This document shows positions 38,642 to 44,106 of a DNA stretch of 64,000 nt, in pieces. Under the pieces are notes generated by a model that saw only the letters and a list, made by a program, of their open reading frames with translations, was not told the DNA's origin and searched no databases. How positions within the stretch are numbered: the stretch's first letter is position 1; each line of letters starts with the position of its first letter. A program made the position numbers and the translations under genes. The stretch is from a virus. The DNA is taken from positions 1-64,000 of the IMG/VR virus record IMGVR_UViG_3300019927_000044. The stretch is one strand, 5' to 3'.

Positions 38642-38842
38642 ATGCTCTTTGGCCGATGTCCGCGATGTGGTGATGTGGCGGAATTGTTCCACGCAAATGC
38701 TGTAAAGTGTCTGTGTAAGCATTGTATTCGTACGACTGAGAGAAATTCACGTTTACAAAATCATGGCCGTCCAGAGTTACCTCATGATAAGAATGATGTA
38801 CAATTAGTGTATCAAGTAGATAGAGTATACTCACAATTGTAG
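38642..38842 (+). CDS. Zinc-ribbon protein, 66 aa
   Basis: CPRC (6-9) and CLCKHC (about 23-28) form a zinc ribbon; the remainder is basic (TTERNSRLQNHGRPE). ATG 38638 is out of frame and soon stops, so ATG 38642 is the start. Confidence 0.6.
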   Translation: MLFGRCPRCGDVAELFHANAVKCLCKHCIRTTERNSRLQNHGRPELPHDKNDVQLVYQVDRVYSQL

Positions 38843-38849
38843 AGTGACA

Positions 38850-38887
38850 TTTTTTTTTGGTCGGTGGATATGCGTGACAGTAATATC
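38850..38887 (+). promoter_or_regulatory. Orphan promoter module without TATA box
   Basis: T-run at 38850-38858, GGTCGGTGG and the core GCGTGACAGTAATATC (38871-38886), then the sequence departs (TTTTCTAAG) and no gene follows. It marks the left edge of a 1.2-kb gene-free region. Confidence 0.6.
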
Positions 38888-38973
38888 TTTTCTAAGACGC
38901 TGTATGGCTTTCTCAGCAGTTTTTGACGTATGAGGGTTCCAACTACGTGCCCCACAAACAAACCGCCCTAACA

Positions 38974-38984
38974 CGTACTGACAG
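38974..38984 (-). promoter_or_regulatory. Late-type motif CTGTCAGTACG on the minus strand
   Basis: Exact match to the motif before structural genes, here pointing left into sequence with no convincing gene. Confidence 0.4.
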
Positions 38985-39043
38985 ACTTCTAAGCTGGTTC
39001 TTACGGTGGTAATGAGAGAGAATAGGTAGGTTGTGGGTTCTGG

Positions 39044-39166
39044 CTGGGAGAGTGTTGTAAGGAATGCATGGGAGTTATTTCTGTATGTATGGGCGTATTT
39101 ACTGGTAGATATGGGCATATTTAGTGATTGAATGGGTGTAATTGCGGGAAGATATGGGGGTGGGTA
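39044..39166. other. Phased iterons, candidate replication origin
   Basis: Five copies of an ATGGGNGTATTTA-like unit start at 39068, 39089, 39111, 39132 and 39154, with intervals of 21, 22, 21 and 22 bp, two turns of DNA. A weaker sixth unit (CTGGGAGAGTGTT) lies at 39044. They sit in the largest gene-free stretch of the window (38843-40055), which also has other repeats. Regular helical phasing is typical of initiator-bound origins. Confidence 0.55.
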
Positions 39167-39251
39167 CTTGTGCGGCGACGAAAATAACCTGTAGTTATAC
39201 CCTAATAGCCCACAGACGGCCATGCCTTACACGCGTACGTAACGCAAAACG

Positions 39252-39269
39252 GCCAGAAATCAGATTAGC
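39252..39269 (+). repeat. GCCAGAAATCAGATTAGC repeat, copy 4
   Basis: Followed by ACACGGGCGTGAGAAGCGG and ATAACTGACGGTAATG, a degenerate form of the promoter core, so this is a third long module. It lies between the iterons and the 39352 direct repeat. Confidence 0.6.
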
Positions 39270-39351
39270 GGGTGTGTGCTGGCTTACACGGGCGTGAGAA
39301 GCGGATAACTGACGGTAATGAAAAGGTGGGGGACATATGCAGCTAAGAAAT

Positions 39352-39396
39352 GATGAAATAGTACTTCACAAATATGCGATGAAATAGTACTTCACA
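39352..39396. repeat. Perfect 19-bp direct repeat
   Basis: GATGAAATAGTACTTCACA occurs at 39352-39370 and 39378-39396, 7 bp apart. Immediately downstream is a TATA-like CCTAATACA about 28 nt before ATG 39436. The repeat could be an operator for that promoter. Confidence 0.6.
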
Positions 39397-39435
39397 CCTT
39401 TACCTAATACATCCTAATATGACCTTGTACATTTC

Positions 39436-39633
39436 ATGTCAGATATGTGGACTGGCAAGTATTGCCGCCAAACCACTCTCAATCAGGTAGCCGCAATCTA
39501 TCAGTCAGACAGAATTAAGGACAGTCGACAGTGTATAAGGGTGTATAATGCATGTATAAGGTTTTACGCGTGTACAATCTACCTTTACAGCTATAGTAGT
39601 TTCACGTCTATAACAGTGAAACAAAGTCGATAA
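39436..39633 (+). CDS. Doubtful 65-aa ORF
   Basis: It has a well-placed TATA-like box and ATG, but the protein (MSDMWTGKYCRQTT..., then Tyr/Cys-rich low-complexity) lacks the acidic bias of viral neighbours, and its 3' part contains a hairpin GTTTCAC/GTGAAAC. It may instead be the 5' part of a non-coding transcript. Confidence 0.25.
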   Translation: MSDMWTGKYCRQTTLNQVAAIYQSDRIKDSRQCIRVYNACIRFYACTIYLYSYSSFTSITVKQSR

Positions 39634-39665
39634 CTCAAAGACATATTTGCCAGTACAAGATTGCT

Positions 39666-39905
39666 ACCTGCTGTAAACAGCGGCATTAACGGTTTCGCCA
39701 GCTTTAAGTGGGGTAAGGTGCATTGTACAAGTACATCAAGTCAGGAGCTACCCGCCACTTGCCCACCCTTCAAACCCTCTTGCTGGGGTTACACCGTGAA
39801 ACGTCGAAGGGCTCGATTCAAACAGCAGGTCCGTGTGTTGTCCACGGGAATGGTTCACTGAGGTAGTAGAAGCCCGTTAAGAGCGGTAAGTCTTCGAACG
39901 TTCGA
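39666..39905. ncRNA. Structured element, multibranch RNA candidate
   Basis: ACCTGCTG (39666-39673) and CAGCAGGT (39823-39830) pair perfectly and enclose two stem-loops. One is AAGTGG-GGTA/TACCCGCCACTT (39706-39715 with 39749-39760) with inner TGTAC/GTACA; the other is CCCTTC/GAAGGG (39766-39771 with 39806-39811) with inner AACCC/GGGGTT. CCGTG/CACGG (39831-39847) and the palindrome TCGAACGTTCGA follow. No reliable protein frame covers it. Strand uncertain. Confidence 0.4.
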
Positions 39906-40055
39906 TACCTCATGCAATCACGACAAAGGCGCTGTACAGCCACACAAAGCCCTACAAGGCGACGTAACCATGTAAGACGGTAAGAACTAACCAGCGGCGT
40001 GATACCAAAACCTATCCGCTATATTCACGCTAAACAGGTAATACAGACTTCAACG

Positions 40056-40349
40056 ATGCACATCAATTACAACGACAGCGGCAAAATCGAAAGTATAGAT
40101 GTCGACAAATACGGCGATGTTCGAACGGAAGTAGAACAGGCGTTGCAACGGTTTTTCCACAACAAAACGGCCAAAGTCCGCGCTGGGCTTGTGGCTGCTG
40201 GTGTAAGCGACTTGAACAAGGCTCATCCGCATTCTAAGCGGTATCAAGACATGGCTGATGACATGACCGTGGAAATCGAAGATATCACTCATACGCGGCG
40301 TGGATACGAATGTGAGGCTACTCGCGTCATCATTCAGGAGGCTAACTGA
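40056..40349 (+). CDS. Hypothetical protein, 97 aa
   Basis: Start at 40056 (MHINYNDSGK), TATA-like CTATATTCAC about 36 nt upstream. Basic helical middle (RFFHNKTAKVRAGLVAAG). It overlaps no gene; the GGAGG near its end is the ribosome-binding site of the next one. Confidence 0.6.
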   Translation: MHINYNDSGKIESIDVDKYGDVRTEVEQALQRFFHNKTAKVRAGLVAAGVSDLNKAHPHSKRYQDMADDMTVEIEDITHTRRGYECEATRVIIQEAN

Positions 40350-40350
40350 T

Positions 40351-40659
40351 ATGACTGAAGCAAACACTCAAGCTATCCGCGTGTACGTCCCTATCAATGC
40401 TCCAACTGATTCGCACCAAGACGTGAAGAGCTATTTCAGCCAGCGTTTCGGTGGGTACACTGAGTATAACGTGAATGGTGGGTGGGAAAGTGACAGTGGG
40501 CAATGCATTCAAGAACCAGTAAAAATCTATGAATGTGTGGCTGATACAAACGAACCCGTTACCGTGGCAAAACGACTGGCTCAAATGGTCAAAGCACAAT
40601 CAGATGAAGATACTGTCATGTGGGAAATTCGACCTGTCACTGTGATGGGTATGGAATAG
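40351..40659 (+). CDS. Hypothetical protein, 102 aa
   Basis: Start at 40351 is supported by GGAGG 10 nt upstream inside the previous gene. The pattern VYVPINAPTDSHQDVKSYFS then FGGYTEYNVNGGWESDSGQ suggests a small alpha/beta ferredoxin-like fold of the type of DUF3574, which is a weak recollection. Last gene of the rightward accessory block. Confidence 0.6.
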   Translation: MTEANTQAIRVYVPINAPTDSHQDVKSYFSQRFGGYTEYNVNGGWESDSGQCIQEPVKIYECVADTNEPVTVAKRLAQMVKAQSDEDTVMWEIRPVTVMGME

Positions 40660-40820
40660 CACACCCGCCCGTCGAAATTGGTCAAGTGGGTAACATCTTT
40701 TTTATCGGGGTGCGGGGTGCATACACGCCTGCTCTGTGTCATTTTGATATCCCATATATAGCGACCCGCCGACACGTTTTGAGCCTCATTTTTTATTTTT
40801 TACAGATTTGACCCAAAATT

Positions 40821-40838
40821 GCCAGAATTTAGATTAGG
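40821..40838 (+). repeat. GCCAGAATTTAGATTAGG repeat, copy 5
   Basis: One mismatch to the others. It stands before a convergent terminator, not a promoter, so the repeat is not solely a promoter part. Confidence 0.6.
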
Positions 40839-40863
40839 GGGTTACAGCAACGTAAACATAAAT

Positions 40864-40893
40864 TACAACTGTTATAAAAAAAAAAGAGTTGTA
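40864..40893 (-). terminator. Terminator at the convergent junction
   Basis: Stem TACAACT/AGTTGTA (40864-40870, 40887-40893) with a T-run in the loop on the minus strand; it follows the stop of the leftward 78-aa gene and faces the end of the rightward block. Confidence 0.55.
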
Positions 40894-40914
40894 GGTCTTA
40901 CAACATGTTGCTGC

Positions 40915-41151
40915 TCACTCGTGATGCATCCACCGCTCTGTCATAATTAGCAGCCGTCGCCAGTCGTGTATCCACGGATGTCGAGGGGAAACACCGTAGT
41001 CAAGTATTGGATACATTTCTGACACTTTTTTGCTAAAACGGCGCTGTTCTATGTCAGGGTGCTCAGACGCCAGCTTCGGTATGTCAACATTTCCGTCACT
41101 CTTGATAGCTCGTTTTGCTATCAACAATTTAATATTTGGGTTATTCGTCAT
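40915..41151 (-). CDS. Hypothetical protein, 78 aa
   Basis: Basic small protein (LLIAKRAIKSDGNVDIPKLA, RRFSKKVSEMYP, WRRLLIMTERWMHHE). It directly follows the HNH gene (no gap) in a three-gene leftward operon. Possibly DNA-binding; not recognised. Confidence 0.55.
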   Translation of the reverse strand: MTNNPNIKLLIAKRAIKSDGNVDIPKLASEHPDIEQRRFSKKVSEMYPILDYGVSPRHPWIHDWRRLLIMTERWMHHE

Positions 41152-41559
41152 TTAAATAGGTCCAGAATGTATTTTACCATGACACGTTTCGCACAGCGTT
41201 AACAAATTTCGACGTGTGTTCGTCCCGCCACAGCCCAGCGGTACAATGTGGTGAATCGGTGCGCTCGCATCCACGTCAGACCCGCACCCTTGGCACGTAT
41301 AGTCGTCCCGCTCTAAGACGTATTCTCGAAGTGCTTGCCAATCGTCATCACGTGGGTAATCCCGAAATCTGACATGGCCGAGGAAATCGTCGTATGGTTC
41401 TTGTTTCACCCATTCAGTTGTAGAAATTACCCCAGCGTTGTCTCGTGACTTTGCACCACGGTACCATATTTGATTCGAGTCATCGTGATGCGTTGTCACG
41501 ACCTCACCCTCTTCGACATTGTGGTAATAAATATTACCGACACGTATTTTCTGACTCAT
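41152..41559 (-). CDS. HNH nuclease, probable packaging accessory, 135 aa
   Basis: C-terminal HNH: CQGCGSDVDASAPIHHIVPLG, then NLLTLCETCHGKIH. The N-terminal 75 residues are a small beta domain unlike the AT-rich homing enzymes elsewhere, and base composition matches viral genes. Position shortly before the terminase cassette fits HNH proteins that assist terminase in tailed viruses, though here it reads in the opposite direction. Confidence 0.75.
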   Translation of the reverse strand: MSQKIRVGNIYYHNVEEGEVVTTHHDDSNQIWYRGAKSRDNAGVISTTEWVKQEPYDDFLGHVRFRDYPRDDDWQALREYVLERDDYTCQGCGSDVDASAPIHHIVPLGCGGTNTRRNLLTLCETCHGKIHSGPI

Positions 41560-41825
41560 AGTGGAATATCGTCACGGTCGTAGCCAGCCTGTTCCAGACG
41601 GCTAACTGCTCGCCGTCGTTCATCGAGGTTGGCAACAATTTCGTGCAATTCATCTCGCTGCTTCCGTATCGCTACTTTACGTTCCAGCCTTTCTTTCACA
41701 GCAGTGACATGACCCTCATTGATATCCGACGTGTCACTAATTGGAACCATTACACGTTCTTCTTTCCCACCAGCAGTTACGTGAACAACTGCAATATGTT
41801 CAGTAACCACCTCAGTCCACGTCAT
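41556..41825 (-). CDS. Hypothetical coiled-coil protein, 89 aa
   Basis: Start at 41825 (MTWTEVVTEH) suits the TATA box TATTATATTATA; ATG 41840 (MGLLP) is possible. The second half is a charged helix (VTAVKERLERKVAIRKQRDE). Coupled to the HNH gene by ATGA. Function is unknown. Confidence 0.6.
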   Translation of the reverse strand: MTWTEVVTEHIAVVHVTAGGKEERVMVPISDTSDINEGHVTAVKERLERKVAIRKQRDELHEIVANLDERRRAVSRLEQAGYDRDDIPL

Positions 41826-41912
41826 TGGTAACAGCCCCATCCATATTATAATATAATAGCTGTAACTACTAAAGTGTTGTGGTACGCCACGACCCCGCCC
41901 TTCCTCTGGCCT

Positions 41913-42011
41913 GCAACGGAATCTTTCGATTCCTTGCGTGGCCCGCAAGACGAGTCTTGCATGGCCATGTAGGGGTTGTCCTCTACAGGCCACGACTGAT
42001 TTTCAATCAGT
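41913..42011 (+). repeat. Four tandem hairpins separated by GGCC
   Basis: GCAA-GGAATC/GATTCC-TTGC (41913-41937), GCAAGAC/GTCTTGC (41945-41960), TGTAGGGG/CCTCTACA (41968-41987) and ACTGATT/AATCAGT (41995-42011). One pair in the third stem is G.U only if the plus strand is transcribed. GGCC or GGCCC lies between neighbours. Hairpins one and four recur at 37011 and 37041. Confidence 0.65.
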
Positions 42012-42062
42012 AGGGGCTCCCGACAGTAGCCAGTTTACTGAAAGCTTCTGAGACGACGCTGA

Positions 42063-42115
42063 AGCGGTTTGAATATCAGCATGACCAATACCACTCACTT
42101 TCTATTCAAACCGAT
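42063..42115. repeat. 38-bp dispersed element, copy 2, in an 11-bp stem-loop
   Basis: CGGTTTGAATA (42065-42075) pairs with TATTCAAACCG (42103-42113); the loop contains ACCAATACCACTCACTT, shared with 31131-31168. Rest of the spacer up to 42299 holds G-rich TGGGCG repeats (42129, 42162, 42193, 42206) and a CTTAAGTTA box near 42262 that can serve as promoter for 42300. Confidence 0.5.
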
Positions 42116-42299
42116 TGAGCGTCGACTGTGGGCGACTGAGTATGGGTTGCTGGTGAGACAGTGGGCGTGATATAGAAGCCCCACTCAAAAAATGGGCGGT
42201 CGTGGTGGGCGGACTACAAACGTGTCGTCCCCTCCGCAGACTATTACTGCGAATCATAACACTTAAGTTACTGGGACCGTTAGTAATATATACAGCAAT

Positions 42300-42896
42300 A
42301 TGACGGTGCCAGAACACCAGTTGGATAGAAGTGAAGGGAACGGTAGTAGTGCTGGTATTGATGATAAGTACGACGGAACCGAATACCAGTCAAAAGACAA
42401 ACGTAGTGATACAAAGACGACATTTTACGAACATGATATTGACTCACTTGAGGTCAGTCAGCGGCGAAAGCGGCAGTTAAAGCGTTCACTACGTCGACAG
42501 GAAGGTGAAGATTTCGGTGAAGGGACGACCAAAGACCGAAATTACCGCAGTCGGAAAAAGCAAAACCGTGAAGAATGGCGACGACGCATTGTCTTGACTT
42601 ATGCATCGCAGGCAGAGCTAACTGATAGGCAGAAAGAGCGGTGTGTCCATTGGATGATGGATGTGCTTGAAATGACTTCATTTGGACCCTATTCGAAGGA
42701 GAAAATAGCCCTCGGTGTTGTTAACGTCGTCGGAAATAGTGAAGGCCGCATGCTTGAGGATGAAGAACTGTTTCAGGACCTGATGCGTGCGGCTGAAATA
42801 ACGTTGGACGACAATGAGACACCAGACCATGACACAATGGGCCGATTACGTGGTTTGGTACGTGACCGTATCCCAAGTCAAAAACTCGACGGATAA
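42300..42896 (+). CDS. Basic protein, TerS or transcription-factor candidate, 198 aa
   Basis: First gene of the late block. The N-terminus is disordered; residues 50-95 are very basic (QRRKRQLKRSLRRQ, RSRKKQNREEWRRR); the C-terminal 100 residues are helical (LTDRQKERCVHWMMDVLEM, YSKEKIALGVVNVVGN), with a pattern that recalls one cyclin-like repeat of TFB proteins. It may be a viral late-gene activator or small terminase. Neither is proven. Confidence 0.55.
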   Translation: MTVPEHQLDRSEGNGSSAGIDDKYDGTEYQSKDKRSDTKTTFYEHDIDSLEVSQRRKRQLKRSLRRQEGEDFGEGTTKDRNYRSRKKQNREEWRRRIVLTYASQAELTDRQKERCVHWMMDVLEMTSFGPYSKEKIALGVVNVVGNSEGRMLEDEELFQDLMRAAEITLDDNETPDHDTMGRLRGLVRDRIPSQKLDG

Positions 42897-42898
42897 TT

Positions 42899-42908
42899 TG
42901 TCAGTACG
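42899..42908 (+). promoter_or_regulatory. Late promoter motif TGTCAGTACG (copy 1)
   Basis: Stands 2 nt after the stop of the preceding gene and 35 nt before a leader ORF. The same 10-mer precedes 49395, 50968 and 57490. Confidence 0.65.
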
Positions 42909-42933
42909 TTCCAGTGTGGAGAAGGCATCTTTG

Positions 42934-43011
42934 ATGCTTGAACCACATGGGTCACTCTATTGGGACCAGAGTGGCTGCCCATACTCGGCCATACCGTTTT
43001 TGATACTATGA
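42934..43011 (+). CDS. 25-aa leader ORF
   Basis: ATG 42934 after GTGGAGAAGG reads MLEPHGSLYWDQSG... to TGA 43011, whose bases overlap ATG 43008 (ATGA). It may be a leader peptide coupled to the next gene. Confidence 0.4.
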   Translation: MLEPHGSLYWDQSGCPYSAIPFLIL

Positions 43012-43928
43012 CTAACCTACGAGAACGAGTTGTTGATACGATACCAGACGACGTAGAGTTGTTCGAGCAAAACGGCGATGTGTATGGTCGGGACGAGCAT
43101 GGGGAATTTATTTTAGACCCGCTTCGAGGTTCTGACGAGCCAGTTGAGGGCCGCTGTGGTGCGGTCTGTAAATTTACAATGGAGCGATATGGGCAGACCC
43201 GATACTGCACTGCAATGCCCGAATCTACGTTTGTAGATGATGGGTCAGACTTTTGCAGAAACCACAAATCGAGGGAAGCACTAATGGAACGAGCATACGA
43301 ACTATTTGAACACGGTTACTTCGCACAGAATTACGTCAATTTCGCACAGAAGCTTGATGCGGCAAAGTTTCTGTTTGCTGTAGAAATGGTTGGTGGGCTA
43401 TTTGAAATGAGTACCCACGAATTTGAACTGCACGAAGAGCGTCGAAATATTGACACGAGTGATAGCAACCTTATTAACGAAGATTCGGTTGCTGTCGACC
43501 TTCCGCTTCCGACACAGAAAACGTTGGCATTTCAGGCTAACGAACTGTGGACGGCGGCGCTAAAAGAGGTCATGACGCAGAATATGCAGGAAGCCATCTT
43601 TACAGACGGCATGGCTACTGAAACGATTTCTCAGACTGCTGATATGGAGGGGAAGATTACTGATACGAAAACAGAGTCGGTAGAACATCACCTCCATCTA
43701 CCACTTTCTCGTGTTGCGAAAGATATCAAAAACCATCTTGAGAATGGTGGCGTTACTATCGATGACGACGATGGTGCTGGCGTGACGTTTGAGCAGCGTG
43801 AGTACACGCTGAACGTCGGGCCAGAAGATAATGATGCAGAGGTCGATGATGTTGGAGAAGTCGCTTCAGACCTTACTGAGAAGCTGCAATCGGGTGCTGA
43901 GGAGATTGAGGTGGAGATTGATGGCTAA
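43008..43928 (+). CDS. Terminase-associated zinc-binding protein, TerS candidate, 306 aa
   Basis: Start at 43008 (MTNLRERVV). Cys ligands CGAVC and later YCTAMPE, FCRNH form a zinc site in residues 48-87, followed by helices (QNYVNFAQKLDAAKFLFAVE) and a coiled, acidic C-terminus. Position one gene before TerL fits a small terminase subunit or an accessory of packaging. No sequence family recognised. Confidence 0.55.
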   Translation: MTNLRERVVDTIPDDVELFEQNGDVYGRDEHGEFILDPLRGSDEPVEGRCGAVCKFTMERYGQTRYCTAMPESTFVDDGSDFCRNHKSREALMERAYELFEHGYFAQNYVNFAQKLDAAKFLFAVEMVGGLFEMSTHEFELHEERRNIDTSDSNLINEDSVAVDLPLPTQKTLAFQANELWTAALKEVMTQNMQEAIFTDGMATETISQTADMEGKITDTKTESVEHHLHLPLSRVAKDIKNHLENGGVTIDDDDGAGVTFEQREYTLNVGPEDNDAEVDDVGEVASDLTEKLQSGAEEIEVEIDG

Positions 43929-44106
43929 TAGGGAAGATATTGTTGCGGCTGAATGGAACGATGCTGATGCAAGTGACCATCTTCCACAGCACCCAGACGA
44001 CGTGAGTGAGCTATGGGATGCTGATAAAATGGCGATTGTCAATTACGAAGATGGTCGACGTACGGGCGTTGTAACTGCTGAATATCCCATTTCGGTGAGA
44101 CGATAA
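43921..44106 (+). CDS. Hypothetical protein, 61 aa
   Basis: Begins 8 nt inside the end of the previous gene and ends in a TAATG overlap with terL. Acidic N-terminal half, then a strand-rich end (MAIVNYEDGRRTGVVTAEYP). Function is unknown, probably translated with terL. Confidence 0.65.
   Translation: MANREDIVAAEWNDADASDHLPQHPDDVSELWDADKMAIVNYEDGRRTGVVTAEYPISVRR

Noticed and set aside
38831-39223. Minus-strand frame of 130 codons across the iteron region
   Set aside because: Its end is made by the promoter module and its middle by the iterons, the composition is not acidic, and no promoter with good spacing was found. Treated as chance.
39781-39960. Possible right end of an IS200/IS605-type element
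   Set aside because: The folded GC-rich end looked similar, but there is no transposase or TnpB gene or left end in the region.
41995-42011. 17-nt stem-loop resembling a tRNA anticodon arm (loop TTTTCAA would be anticodon UUC)
   Set aside because: No acceptor stem, D-arm or T-arm with TTCRA could be found around this copy or the one at 37041. It is one of a row of hairpins.
41881-42011. CRISPR-like array (regular GGCC between short units)
   Set aside because: The GGCC spacing is irregular and too short, each unit is self-complementary and all differ; no cas genes are present.
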